Source: Betaproteobacteria bacterium
GTDB lineage: Bacteria > Pseudomonadota > Gammaproteobacteria > Burkholderiales > Burkholderiaceae
DNA length: 19,095 nt
Assembly: GCA_009921765.1 (NCBI GenBank)
Contig: RFXC01000062.1
Coordinates: 1 to 19,095, forward strand
Direction: 5' to 3'
Part shown: positions 8,455 through 19,095 of the stretch, one piece after another
How the letters are laid out: the number at the start of each line of letters is the position of its first letter
How positions within the stretch are numbered: the stretch's first letter is position 1
The notes under the pieces: generated by a model
The model's database searches: none
What the model was told of the DNA's origin: nothing
What the model saw: the letters and a program-made list of their open reading frames with translations, nothing else
Program-made: the position numbers and the translations under genes

Positions 8455-9003
8455 ATGAACCTTGACCGAGTCGACTGCGGCCGCGACATACCCAATGATT
8501 TCAACGTGATCATCGAAATCCCGATGGCCGCTGATCCGATCAAGTATGAGGTTGACAAGGAAACCGGTGCGCTGTTTGTCGACCGCTTCATGATGACCTC
8601 GATGCACTATCCCTGTAACTACGGATATATCCCGCACACCATCGCCGGAGATGGCGACCCGGTTGACGTGCTGGTGATCACGCCGTTCCCCGTGGCCGTG
8701 GGCGCTGTGGTGCGTTGTCGGCCGCTTGGTCTGCTGAAAATGCAGGACGAGGCAGGCGCCGATGCCAAACTGCTGGCAGTGCCTATCGACAAGATCCTCC
8801 CCATCTACAAGCACTGGCGCGCCGCCCAGGATCTCGCCCCCGAGCGGCTCGCCACCATCCAGCATTTCTTTGAGCACTACAAGGATCTGGAAGCGGGCAA
8901 GTGGGTCAAGGTCGAGGGTTGGGGCGGCCCGGACGAAGCCGCTCGCGAAATCACCGAAGGCATTGCGCGGTATCAAGCCGCGGCGGTCAAACCGAAGTTT
9001 TGA
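8455..9003 (+). CDS. ppa: Inorganic pyrophosphatase (family I)
   Basis: Hydrolyses pyrophosphate to two phosphates, pulling biosynthetic reactions forward; cytosolic and Mg-dependent. The 182-residue length is normal for the family (about 175). It closely follows the E. coli enzyme pattern: [40 protein letters not shown], the signature [17 protein letters not shown] and [21 protein letters not shown] chose the ATG at 8455 because AGGA lies ten bases upstream and the protein then begins [11 protein letters not shown]; an ATG at 8350 would lie inside hemY and add unrelated residues. A TTGACC overlaps the hemY stop (8396-8401), but the matching -10 is poor, so it may be read with the hem genes. 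Its stop overlaps the 3' end of the opposing gene by 17 bases. Confidence 0.97.
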   Translation: MNLDRVDCGRDIPNDFNVIIEIPMAADPIKYEVDKETGALFVDRFMMTSMHYPCNYGYIPHTIAGDGDPVDVLVITPFPVAVGAVVRCRPLGLLKMQDEAGADAKLLAVPIDKILPIYKHWRAAQDLAPERLATIQHFFEHYKDLEAGKWVKVEGWGGPDEAAREITEGIARYQAAAVKPKF

Positions 9004-10160
9004 ACGGCGTGCGGTCGTTCAGTTCATCCAGATAGCCGCTGACAGCCTGTCCCTCGCGTTCAAGAAACCGCTGCACGGCATCGGCAAAAGCGGGTTCTGC
9101 AAGCCAGTGAGCCGATGCCGTGGGCTGAGGCGTGAACCCGCGAGCCATCTTGTGCTCGCCCTGGGCGCCTCCCTCGATCACCCGGATGCCCAGGTCAATT
9201 GCAGCTTCAATCGCCTGGTAGTAGCAGGTTTCGAAGTGCAGACAAGGCACGTTTTCAATTGCGCCCCAGTAGCGGCCGTACATCCGCTCGGCGTCACGCA
9301 TGAGAAGGCTCGAGGCGATGGGTTTTCCAGCGCGCTCGGCGATCACCATCAGCACCGACTCGGGTAAGCGCTCTCCGAGCCCGGCAAAAAACGCCCGGTT
9401 CAGGTAGGGAGTGGAGTGATGCTCGAGATAGGTGTTGTCATAACACCGGCAGAAAAACGCCCAATCGGCCTCGGAAATGTCGCGACCCGACAGACGCCGA
9501 AAGCGCACGCCGCTATCGGCCACCTTGCGCCGCTCGGCGCGGATTTTCTTTCGTTTGGGTTGAGTAAGTGAGCCCAGAAACGCCTCGAAGCTGGGCCAGC
9601 CCTCGTTGGTCCAGTGGAATTGCACGCCGCGCCGGATCATGGCGCCCGCGGCTTCGAGAAGCTGCACCTCCTCAGGATCGGGAAAGAGCACATGAAGCGA
9701 CGACACGCCGCTTTCGCGCGCCAATTCGATCAACGCCTGGGCGAGTGCTTTGCGGGCTGGCGCGTCGGCCGCGAGCAGCCGCGTACCTGGAACCGGCGTA
9801 AACGGAATCGCCGAGAGCAGTTTGGGGTAGTAGGCGAGGCCGTGCCGCCGATAGGCGTCGGCCCACGCCCAGTCGAACACATACTCGCCATAGGAATGCC
9901 CCTTGAGGTAGAGGGGCGCTGCCGCCACCAGCCGGCCGTTGCGCTCGAGCGCCAGATGGAGCGGTCGCCAGCCGGTCTCCTCGGTGACGCAGCCGCTGCC
10001 CTCGAGCAAGGCGAGCCAGGCGTGATTCAAAAACGGCTGAGTGTCGCCATGGCGCAGCGCTTCCCACTGTTGCGGATCGATTTCAGTGATGGCGCTGCAC
10101 ACCCGCGTGACATAATCACCGGTTCCCCCATCGCTTCCCGTTTTGGGTAACTGAATCGTC

Positions 10161-10162
<2 letters not shown>
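8987..10162 (-). CDS. COG3146 (DUF482) GNAT-like acyltransferase
   Basis: A 391-residue protein of the COG3146 family, often named peptidogalycan biosynthesis/recognition protein and related by fold to GNAT and FemAB acyltransferases; substrate unknown. Motifs I associate with the family are [85 protein letters not shown] and [16 protein letters not shown]. The ATG at 10162 overlaps the opposing nadE ATG in the tetramer CATG. A GTG at 10102 would remove a poorly conserved 20-residue leader and leave room for a promoter, so the start is uncertain. It is convergent with ppa and divergent from nadE. Betaproteobacteria often carry this gene next to nadE. Confidence 0.85.
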
Positions 10163-12145
<1,983 letters not shown>

Positions 12146-12152
12146 GGCGCCC

Positions 12153-12858
12153 ATGGCCGATTACGTTCTCATTCATGGCGCCTGGCACGGCGGATGGTGC
12201 TGGGCCGAGGTGGCGCGTGGTCTTACCGGGCTCGGGCATCGGGTGTTTGCGCCATCGCTCACGGGCTGCGCCGACCGCGGGCATCTGCTCTCGCCGATGG
12301 TCACGCTTGGCACGCATGTCGACGATGTGGTCCGTCTGATCGAATTTGAATCGCTGGATGGTTGCGTGCTGGTGGGACACAGCTATGGCGGTAACGTCAT
12401 CAGCGGTGTGGCCGACCGGCTGCGCGAACGCGTTGGGCACTATGTGTTTCTCGATGCCGGCGTGCCGCCCGATGACGCCACGTTGTGGTCCTGGGGAGGC
12501 CACCCAGGCTTCCCGGCGCGGGCAGATAGCGGGCGAGGGGCGAGGCATTTTTCTGCCGCCACCACCCGCTCAGGCGTTTGGAATTACCGATGCCTCGCAG
12601 GCGGCCTGGCTTGAAACCAAACTCTCGCCAATGCCTGCCGGGCTCTACGACAGTGTGATCGAGCTCAAGCGTGGCGCATCACGCGGCTTGCGCCGCACCT
12701 ATGTGGCGGCCACTGCACCCTTCTACGAGACCATGCGCTCGGTTCAGCAACGGCTGCGCCCCGATCCAAGCTGGACGTTTCTCGAAATCGCCACCTGCCA
12801 CGACATGATGGTGACGGCGCCCGCCGACGTGGTGAAACTGCTTCACGACTGCCGCTGA
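12153..12858 (+). pseudogene. Alpha/beta hydrolase interrupted by one frameshift
   Basis: An alpha/beta-fold hydrolase of the small esterase type. The N-terminal part, from the ATG at 12153, has the oxyanion motif LIHGAWHGGWCW and the nucleophile elbow GHSYGG, and stays in one frame to VPPDDATLW. The rest of the family pattern (FLPPPPAQAFGITD, then WTFLEIATCHDMM with the likely catalytic His) lies in the next frame, ending at 12858. As written, the first frame stops at 12614 after 153 residues. Removing one G from the run 12493-12496 joins the frames as TLWSWEATQASRRGQIAGEG and gives 234 residues, a normal length. So this is either a recent single-base mutation or a homopolymer sequencing error. 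It starts seven bases after glnB, and its 3' end overlaps the opposing Smr gene by 16 bases. Confidence 0.8.
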
Positions 12859-13547
12859 CCGCGCGGCGCCTGCAGCAACACAATCAGGGCGCCACTGCCG
12901 CCGTCGTTGGGGCGCGCCTGACAAAACGCCAGCACCTCGGCGCGTTGCGCGAGCCACTTCTTCACTTTTCCCTTCAGCACGGGTTCGCGGCTGGGTGATC
13001 CCAGCCCCTTGCCGTGAATGATGCGAAGGCAGCGCCATTCGCTGCGCACGGCGTCGGAGAGAAATTCCACCAGGGCGGTGCGGGCCTGATCGACGCGCAG
13101 GCCGTGCAGGTCGATCTGACTGCGTACGGTCCATTCTCCGCGCCTCAGCCTGCGCACCACATCGGGGCCAATGCCTTCTCGCCGCCACGACAGCGAGTCA
13201 TCGGTATCAAGAAAACGCTCGATGTCGATCTCATCAGACAGCGACAGTTCGAGCACTTCGCGGTCATCCAGTTCGCGCTGGCGCGGCCTCGGTGCGGGCC
13301 GCTCGCGATCGGGGACAATCCGGCCGTGGGGCGCTAGCGGCGTGGCATCGGCAATTTCGACTCGAAAGAGTGAAGCCTCGCGGGCAATGCGCGCTGCATG
13401 TTCTGCGGCCAGGCGCGCGCGTTCACGCTCGATGCGCTGGGCCTCGCGCATCTGCGCGAGCGCAGGCGCGAGATCGTCTAGCGTGAGGCCTCGCGCGGGA
13501 GTGTGGGAACTCCCGCGAGCGGAATGCAGAGTGCGACGCTTGCCCAT
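12843..13547 (-). CDS. Smr-domain protein (SmrB-like nuclease family)
   Basis: A 234-residue protein with a C-terminal Smr domain (about 143-226). The domain carries the two family motifs DLHG (146-149) and HGKG (178-181) and the closing GGSGALIVLL. In E. coli the relative SmrB cleaves mRNA at collided ribosomes using the DLHG/HGKG pair; the same role here is inferred from motifs only. The N-terminal half is charged and contains an Arg/Glu/Ala-rich helix (about 32-58), as in proteobacterial Smr proteins. The ATG at 13547 gives a sensible basic N-terminus; extending upstream runs through trxB in another frame. It follows trxB by 64 bases on the same strand and could be co-transcribed. Confidence 0.9.
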   Translation of the reverse strand: MGKRRTLHSARGSSHTPARGLTLDDLAPALAQMREAQRIERERARLAAEHAARIAREASLFRVEIADATPLAPHGRIVPDRERPAPRPRQRELDDREVLELSLSDEIDIERFLDTDDSLSWRREGIGPDVVRRLRRGEWTVRSQIDLHGLRVDQARTALVEFLSDAVRSEWRCLRIIHGKGLGSPSREPVLKGKVKKWLAQRAEVLAFCQARPNDGGSGALIVLLQAPRGQRQS

Positions 13548-13611
13548 GCTGCAATGATGGCTTGGCGACCATTCCGGACGAAAGCGTAGGCCTTGGGGCG
13601 GTCGGGCTTTA

Positions 13612-14637
<1,026 letters not shown>

Positions 14638-14651
14638 CAAATTTTGCGGAA

Positions 14652-14679
14652 TTGGGGGAACCTCGTGCACAATTATATT
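14652..14679 (+). promoter_or_regulatory. Putative promoter of the Crp/Fnr-family gene
   Basis: TATATT at 14674-14679 is a good -10 hexamer. TTGGGG at 14652-14657 is a poor -35 with a 16-base spacer. The -10 sits inside the inverted repeat 14668-14682. The leader to the ATG would be about 70 bases. Confidence 0.4.
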
Positions 14680-14682
14680 GTG
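14668..14682. promoter_or_regulatory. Inverted repeat CACAATTATATTGTG overlapping a -10 element
   Basis: Two perfect six-base arms, CACAAT and ATTGTG, flank a three-base centre. The site covers the likely -10 of the Crp/Fnr gene, a position where a bound protein would block transcription. It is not a Crp (TGTGA-N6-TCACA) or Fnr (TTGAT-N4-ATCAA) box; its arms face the other way. The symmetry is seen; operator function is inference. Confidence 0.4.
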
Positions 14683-14756
14683 AGCAGGCTCGAGAGCCGG
14701 GCGCGAGTCAGCGTTTTGTCGGTGCAAATCGGCTGAAGACCGGTGGTGAGGGGACG

Positions 14757-15428
14757 ATGTCAACCTACGATATTCGACTGTTTCTGCGGCGGGTACCGCT
14801 TTTTTACAGCCTGTCCGAATCGCAGATCGACATGCTGGCGGTCGGCAGTGCGCGGCGCAGTTTTTCAAAAGGACGGACGATCGTTGCCGAGGGCGAGCCA
14901 TCGCAATCGCTATACATCCTCCTGTCCGGTCGTGCCAAAGTCCAGCGATCCGATTCCGAGGGCAAGGAAGTTATCCTTGCCGTGCTGGGCGCAGGGGAGT
15001 TTTTCGGTGAAATGAGCCTGATCGACGACGAACCGCGATCGGCGAGCGTGATCACACTGGAATCCTGCGATTTTCTTGCCATTCCCAAAGATAATTTTTT
15101 GTCGGTCCTCAACCAAAGCACCGAAATCTGCCTTGGGGTGATGCGGGGGCTGGTCAAGCGCCTGCGGTCAGCCGACCGGAAGATTGAAACGCTTGCCCTG
15201 CTCGATGTGTACGGACGCGTGGCCAGGGTGCTGCTCGATTCTTCCGATCTGATCGAGGGCAATCGAATCGTCCGAAATCGTTTGCCGCGTCAGCAAATCG
15301 CAAAAATGGTCGGTGCGTCGCGTGAAATGGTGTCGCGGGTCATGAAGGGCCTGGAATCCGAGGGATTTATCGTTCCCATGGACGAAGGCCAGATTCTTCT
15401 GCGCGAAAAACTCAGCCTTTACCTGTGA
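14757..15428 (+). CDS. Crp/Fnr-family transcriptional regulator
   Basis: A 223-residue regulator with an N-terminal cyclic-nucleotide-binding-like domain and a C-terminal winged helix. The phosphate-binding cassette reads FFGEMSLIDDEPRSASV (82-98), keeping Gly84, Glu85, Arg94 and Ser95. The residues aligning with Thr127/Ser128 of E. coli CRP, which contact adenine, are Ala139 and Asp140, so cAMP may not be the ligand. The helix-turn-helix (177-200) reads LPRQQIAKMVGASREMVSRV and keeps Arg189, Glu190 and Arg194, the residues CRP uses on TGTGA half-sites. It has no N-terminal cysteine cluster, so it is not an oxygen-sensing Fnr. I chose the ATG at 14757 because GAGG lies five bases upstream. 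It is divergent from trxB and 32 bases upstream of ftsK. Confidence 0.92.
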   Translation: MSTYDIRLFLRRVPLFYSLSESQIDMLAVGSARRSFSKGRTIVAEGEPSQSLYILLSGRAKVQRSDSEGKEVILAVLGAGEFFGEMSLIDDEPRSASVITLESCDFLAIPKDNFLSVLNQSTEICLGVMRGLVKRLRSADRKIETLALLDVYGRVARVLLDSSDLIEGNRIVRNRLPRQQIAKMVGASREMVSRVMKGLESEGFIVPMDEGQILLREKLSLYL

Positions 15429-15460
15429 TCAATCGCTTGTCCTTTTGAACTGACCGCGAC

Positions 15461-17836
15461 GTGGCCCGACTTTCTGCTGCAATCGGCAACACCGTTCCCC
15501 GCGCATCGCTGTTGCGTGGCTTTCGTACCGAATTGCCCGACCGGGTCATGCGGCTCATCACCGAGGTACGCTGGATCGCCTGTGGTGCGCTCGGGGCCTA
15601 TCTTTTCCTGATCCTTGCAACCTACAACCGCGCCGACCCAGGCTGGTCGCACGCAGTTCACGGTGCGGTCGTGCAAAACGGGGGCGGCCGATTTGGCGCC
15701 TGGCTGTCCGATCTGCTTCTTTATTTGTTTGGCAGCAGCGCCTGGCTGCTGGTGCCCTTGATGATTGTGGCGGTTGTGCGCGGTGTTATTCGCAGCCGCG
15801 CCCGTCTCAAGCCCGATGACCCCGAACTCACCCGCTTTGCCTGGGAGCGCTGGCTGGGTTTCTGGCTCCTGTTTGGCTCATGTGTGGTGCTGGAGGCCGC
15901 GCGCATGCACGGTCTGGGCGCGGTCCTGCCGCTTGGGCCGGGCGGCATTGTCGGTGAATCGTTTGCGCCGTTTGTTTTTGATTCGCTTGGTGCGGTCGGT
16001 GCCACCATGCTCCTGATGGTGGCGATCGGAATCGGATTCAGCCTGTGGTCTGGGTGTTCATGGTTCCTGATGTGCGAGCGGGTAGGCGAATGGATTGAAA
16101 CGTCGATTGAACGCGCCCGTCTGGCGATTGCCGCACGCCGCGACCGCCAGCTAGGCGAGGTGGCTGCCACCGTTCGCGAGGAGCAGGTTCAGGAATTGCG
16201 CAAGGTCATCGTCGATGACGATGACGAGCCGATTCATATCGAACAGCCGGTGGTACAGATCGAACGTTCGAAGCGGGCGGAGTCCGAGCGGCAGCCGTTG
16301 TTGTTTGCCGATCTGCCGGCCGATACCAAAATGCCGGCACTCGCCTTGCTCGACGAACCGCCACCGGTGCAGGAAGGCGTATCACCGGAAACGCTGGAAT
16401 ATACGTCGCGCCTGATCGAGAAAAAGCTGGCCGATTTCAACGTCGCGGCCAATGTGGTTGCGGCTTATCCTGGTCCGGTTATCACCCGATACGAAATCGA
16501 GCCCGCCACCGGCGTCAAGGGAAGCCAGGTGGTGAATCTGTCCAAGGATCTGGCGCGCGCGCTGTCGCTTACCTCGCTGCGGGTGGTTGAAACCATTCCT
16601 GGTAAAAACCTGATGGGTCTGGAATTGCCCAACCCGCGCAGGCAGGGCGTTCGCCTGTCCGAAATTCTGGGCTCGCAGGTTTATGCGGCCAATACGTCGG
16701 CACTCACGCTTGCGCTTGGAAAAGATATTGCCGGCAATCCAATGGTTGCCGATCTGGCGAAAATGCCGCATTTGCTGGTTGCGGGCACCACGGGCTCAGG
16801 AAAATCGGTCGGGATCAATGCAATGATCCTGTCCCTGCTCTACAAGGCTGACCCGTCCCAGGTTCGCCTGATCATGATTGATCCCAAGATGCTCGAAATG
16901 AGCGTCTATGAAGGCATTCCGCATCTGCTCGCGCCGGTTGTTACCGATATGCGGCAGGCTGGTAATGCGCTCAACTGGTGCGTGGCGGAAATGGAGCGCC
17001 GGTATCGGCTGATGAGCAAACTCGGGGTTCGAAACCTGTCGGGTTATAACGCGCGAATCATCGAATCTGAAAAGCGCGAGGAACTGATTCCCAATCCGTT
17101 CTCGCTCACGCCCGATGCACCCGAGCCGCTCGGCCGCCTGCCACAAATCGTTGTGGTGATCGATGAATTGGCCGATCTCATGATGGTGGTCGGCAAGAAA
17201 GTCGAAGAACTTATCGCAAGGCTCGCGCAAAAGGCGCGTGCAGCCGGCATCCACCTCATTCTTGCCACGCAGCGCCCCTCGGTCGATGTGATTACAGGTC
17301 TGATCAAAGCCAATATTCCCACCCGAATCGCGTTCCAGGTCTCCTCGAAAATCGATTCGCGCACCATCCTCGATCAAATGGGTGCCGAGTCGCTTCTGGG
17401 GCAGGGCGACATGCTTTACATGCCGCCCGGCACCGGGGTTCCCGTGCGCGTCCATGGCGCTTATGTCGCCGATGAGGAAGTGCACAAGGTGGTGGAACAT
17501 TGGCGCAGTGTGGCTGAGCCCGATTATGTCGAGGGCTTACTGGAAGGTGGTGTGCCCGAGGAGGTCGATGCCGGCAGTGCCGTGGGTTTTGGTGGCCTGT
17601 CGCAAACCCTTTCCGATGCCGGTGTCGAGGGTGAGCTTGATCCCATGTACGACCAGGCGGTGGCAGTGGTGCTCAAGCATCGTCGTGCGTCCATTTCGCT
17701 CGTTCAGCGGCACCTCAGAATCGGCTATAACCGCTCGGCCCGACTGCTTGAGCAAATGGAAAAATCGGGTCTGGTCTCGGCCATGGCCACCAACGGCAAC
17801 CGCGACATTCTCGTGCCGTCCCGGGCCGACGATTGA
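15461..17836 (+). CDS. ftsK: DNA translocase FtsK
   Basis: Septum-anchored ATP-driven DNA pump that aligns chromosome ends for dimer resolution during division. The product is 791 residues, typical of betaproteobacteria, which have a much shorter linker than E. coli (1329). Domains are four membrane segments (about 38-55, 85-108, 131-149, 168-202), a short acidic linker (about 240-305), the alpha domain (about 306-410), and the motor with Walker A GTTGSGKS (442-449) and Walker [10 protein letters not shown] (564-572). [20 protein letters not shown] follows, and a gamma winged helix for KOPS reading occupies about 728-787 ([34 protein letters not shown]). The start is uncertain: GTG at 15461, or ATG at 15548 (MRLITEVRW), neither with a strong Shine-Dalgarno. 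lolA follows after seven bases. Confidence 0.95.
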   Translation: MARLSAAIGNTVPRASLLRGFRTELPDRVMRLITEVRWIACGALGAYLFLILATYNRADPGWSHAVHGAVVQNGGGRFGAWLSDLLLYLFGSSAWLLVPLMIVAVVRGVIRSRARLKPDDPELTRFAWERWLGFWLLFGSCVVLEAARMHGLGAVLPLGPGGIVGESFAPFVFDSLGAVGATMLLMVAIGIGFSLWSGCSWFLMCERVGEWIETSIERARLAIAARRDRQLGEVAATVREEQVQELRKVIVDDDDEPIHIEQPVVQIERSKRAESERQPLLFADLPADTKMPALALLDEPPPVQEGVSPETLEYTSRLIEKKLADFNVAANVVAAYPGPVITRYEIEPATGVKGSQVVNLSKDLARALSLTSLRVVETIPGKNLMGLELPNPRRQGVRLSEILGSQVYAANTSALTLALGKDIAGNPMVADLAKMPHLLVAGTTGSGKSVGINAMILSLLYKADPSQVRLIMIDPKMLEMSVYEGIPHLLAPVVTDMRQAGNALNWCVAEMERRYRLMSKLGVRNLSGYNARIIESEKREELIPNPFSLTPDAPEPLGRLPQIVVVIDELADLMMVVGKKVEELIARLAQKARAAGIHLILATQRPSVDVITGLIKANIPTRIAFQVSSKIDSRTILDQMGAESLLGQGDMLYMPPGTGVPVRVHGAYVADEEVHKVVEHWRSVAEPDYVEGLLEGGVPEEVDAGSAVGFGGLSQTLSDAGVEGELDPMYDQAVAVVLKHRRASISLVQRHLRIGYNRSARLLEQMEKSGLVSAMATNGNRDILVPSRADD

Positions 17837-17843
17837 GCCAGTC

Positions 17844-18485
17844 ATGAGCGCCGGTTGCGCACGGCCCCGTCGCCGGGCCCTGCTGCTCATGGCGGTGTTT
17901 GCCGGGGCGGGGCCTGCTGCAGCAAACACCACGGCCTATGCCGAGTTTCAGGCCTTTCTGAAAAACACACTGAGCGCGCGCGGCAATTTCCGCCAGCAGG
18001 TGCTGCACGCAAGCGGCCGGGTCATTGAAACCAGCGAGGGCAGTTTTGCGTTTACCCGGCCGGGCCGTTTTCGCTGGGATGTGAACAAGCCTTATGAACA
18101 ATTGCTGGTGGCCGATGGCGAACAGCTTCACTTTTATGATCGCGACCTCAATCAGGTGACGATCAGAAAACTCGGCGATGCCATTGCGTCCACCCCGGCC
18201 GCTATTTTGTTCGGCAACGACGCGATTGATCGCGATTTCAATTTCAGCGAAGCCGGTGAGCACGAAGGCCTTCTGTGGCTGGAGGCGCAGCCTCGCCGTC
18301 GCGAGGCAGGGGTCGAGCGCATCGTGATCGGCTTGAAGGCCGGGATTCCCGAAGCGATGGACGTGGTGGACGCCTTTGGCCGAACATCTCGGTTCAGTTT
18401 CAGGATGCTTGAGCGCAATTCTCCGATCGATGCGACACTATTTAGCTTTCGCGTACCAGCAGGCGCCGACGTGATTCGGCAGTAG
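17844..18485 (+). CDS. lolA: Outer-membrane lipoprotein carrier protein LolA
   Basis: Periplasmic chaperone that carries lipoproteins from the LolCDE complex to LolB at the outer membrane. With the ATG at 17844 the precursor is 213 residues (family about 200-210). A signal peptide is clear: basic PRRR, a hydrophobic core LLLMAVFAGAG, and probable cleavage after Ala27 (PAAA|NTT); there is no lipobox. Mature-domain features fit the family: FRQQVLHASGRVIETSEGSF, TRPGRFRWDVNKPYEQLLVA, DGEQLHFYDRDLNQVTIRKL and the C-terminal FGRTSRFSF. It follows ftsK by seven bases, a common betaproteobacterial pairing. The usual next gene, rarA, is not seen; an MFS gene follows instead. Confidence 0.95.
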   Translation: MSAGCARPRRRALLLMAVFAGAGPAAANTTAYAEFQAFLKNTLSARGNFRQQVLHASGRVIETSEGSFAFTRPGRFRWDVNKPYEQLLVADGEQLHFYDRDLNQVTIRKLGDAIASTPAAILFGNDAIDRDFNFSEAGEHEGLLWLEAQPRRREAGVERIVIGLKAGIPEAMDVVDAFGRTSRFSFRMLERNSPIDATLFSFRVPAGADVIRQ

Positions 18486-18513
18486 GCGGTTTCGAGCAGC
18501 AGGTTGACCGCCT
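18484..18513 (+). other. Weak stem-loop after lolA
   Basis: AGGCGGT (18484-18490) pairs with ACCGCCT (18507-18513) across a 16-base loop, overlapping the lolA stop. No U-tract follows, so it is not a convincing terminator. Confidence 0.25.
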
Positions 18514-18562
18514 CGCCGCACCAATAACCGATCCTCGCTCTTGTCGATTTGAAGGGGGCCAG

Positions 18563-19095
18563 ATGGCCGCTCAATCCTCCGCTGCTGTGGCGGGCTACGC
18601 CGATCCGCCACTCAGCGCGTCCCTGCAGACCCGTGTGGTGGTGGTGGTCTCCATTGCACATGCGCTCTCGCACTTCATGCACCTCATCGTGCCCCCGGTG
18701 TTCCCGCTTCTGATGAGCGAGTTTTCGCTCAGCTATTCCGAACTCGGTTTGCTCATGACGGTGTTCTTCGTGGTGTCGGGGATCGTGCAGGCCGCGTCGG
18801 GCTTTGCGGTCGACCGATTCGGGCCGCTTCCGGTGCTGCTCGTATCCATCGGCCTGTTTGCATTCAGCACGCTGGTGATCGCAAGTGCCAACAGTTACTG
18901 GATGCTGATGCTGGGCTGTGCAATCGCCGGTGCGGCGAATGCGCCTTTTCATCCGGTTGACTACTGCATCCTGAATGCCCGTATCGAGGGCAAGCGAATG
19001 GGTCACGCTGGCGCGATCATTGGTGGCGCCAACGACACGGCGCACGCGAAGATGGAGGCGTTGCGGAGTTGTGGAGTGACCGTGGCGGAGAGTCC
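18563..19095 (+). CDS. MFS transporter, N-terminal part, fused in frame to a sucD-like tail
   Basis: Starts at the ATG 18563 with the strong Shine-Dalgarno AAGGGGG about five bases upstream. The first 145 or so residues are an MFS transporter of the fosmidomycin-resistance-like type: four membrane segments, the inter-helix motif GFAVDRFG, and NAPFHPVDYCILNA, which resembles the conserved HPADY motif of that group. MFS homology ends near GKRMGHA (codons 18989-19009). In this group the next residues are usually like YSVHG or FSVHG followed by a glycine-rich helix. Here they are instead GAIIGGANDTAHAKME and further residues typical of the C-terminus of succinyl-CoA ligase alpha subunit. The frame stays open to the window edge. 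Treat only about 18563-19009 as the transporter. Substrate is unknown. Confidence 0.85.
   Translation, partial: MAAQSSAAVAGYADPPLSASLQTRVVVVVSIAHALSHFMHLIVPPVFPLLMSEFSLSYSELGLLMTVFFVVSGIVQAASGFAVDRFGPLPVLLVSIGLFAFSTLVIASANSYWMLMLGCAIAGAANAPFHPVDYCILNARIEGKRMGHAGAIIGGANDTAHAKMEALRSCGVTVAES
18989..19095 (+). other. Fragment matching the 3' end of sucD (succinyl-CoA ligase alpha), probable chimeric join
   Basis: The 35 codons here read GKRMGHAGAIIGG, then ANDTAHAKMEALRSCG and VTVAESP. E. coli SucD ends with GKRMGHAGAIIAGG, GTADEKFAALEAAG and VKTVRS, so this is the C-terminal region of that family in the right order and frame. None of the rest of sucD is present. The first seven codons could belong to either the MFS gene or sucD. 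A contig mis-join or a microhomology recombination explains this better than a working fusion. Confidence 0.75.

Noticed and set aside
10111..10116. CATAAT as a -10 for nadE
   Set aside because: No acceptable -35 lies 16-18 bases upstream (TGATGG at best).
12346..12858. Possible separate gene beginning with the ATG at 12346
   Set aside because: Its first part overlaps the conserved GHSYGG region in another frame and has no similarity there. Only the part after about 12495 looks real, and that continues the upstream hydrolase.
14679..14686. TTGTGAGC, resembling half of a lac operator
   Set aside because: Only one half-site is present, with no second half at the right spacing and no LacI-type gene nearby. 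The CACAAT/ATTGTG symmetry explains the sequence better.

Overview
The window is a GC-rich, densely coded stretch of a betaproteobacterial chromosome, most likely Burkholderiales. That placement rests on gene order and protein character: argH beside a LytTR regulator and hemC-hemD-hemX-hemY-ppa, then a COG3146 acyltransferase, nadE and a P-II gene, and trxB divergent from a block with ftsK and lolA. It is inference, since no marker gene is present. Almost everything is housekeeping. I found no tRNA, rRNA, insertion sequence, CRISPR array or phage gene, and no gene-free stretch over 300 bases; the longest gaps are about 185-200 bases.

Layout. Positions 1-3260, minus strand: argH (arginine biosynthesis), then the small and large membrane subunits of a TRAP transporter (dctQ, dctM; dctM runs off the left edge). 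The gap between argH and dctQ holds GC-rich, mutually exclusive hairpins. Positions 3324-9003, plus strand: a LytTR response regulator with a degenerate receiver, then hemC, hemD, hemX and hemY (tetrapyrrole synthesis and its accessory membrane proteins) and ppa (inorganic pyrophosphatase). Positions 8987-10162, minus strand: a COG3146 acyltransferase-like protein. Positions 10161-12145, plus strand: nadE (glutamine-dependent NAD synthetase) and a P-II protein. Positions 12153-12858: an alpha/beta hydrolase broken by one frameshift. Positions 12843-14571, minus strand: trxB and an Smr-domain nuclease-like gene. Positions 14757 to the end, plus strand: a Crp/Fnr regulator, ftsK, lolA, and an MFS transporter that runs off the right edge.

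How the genes work together. hemC and hemD make uroporphyrinogen III, and hemX and hemY are the usual inner-membrane companions. The TRAP genes would take up an unidentified organic acid. nadE and the P-II protein both concern glutamine and nitrogen status. ftsK and lolA serve chromosome segregation and lipoprotein export and are often neighbours.

The points most worth a second look are four. (1) Around position 19010 the MFS gene changes, in frame, into the C-terminal end of succinyl-CoA ligase alpha subunit (sucD). The junction lies at a stretch, GKRMGHA, that both families can share. This looks like an assembly chimera or microhomology recombination, and the last 85 or so bases should not be trusted as native. 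(2) The LytTR regulator lacks the receiver aspartate (Asn at residue 60), and no histidine kinase gene sits between it and argH. (3) The alpha/beta hydrolase is restored to 234 residues if one G is removed from a GGGG run at 12493-12496. (4) A 15-base inverted repeat overlaps a possible -10 element upstream of the Crp/Fnr gene. I do not see a new multi-gene system here.
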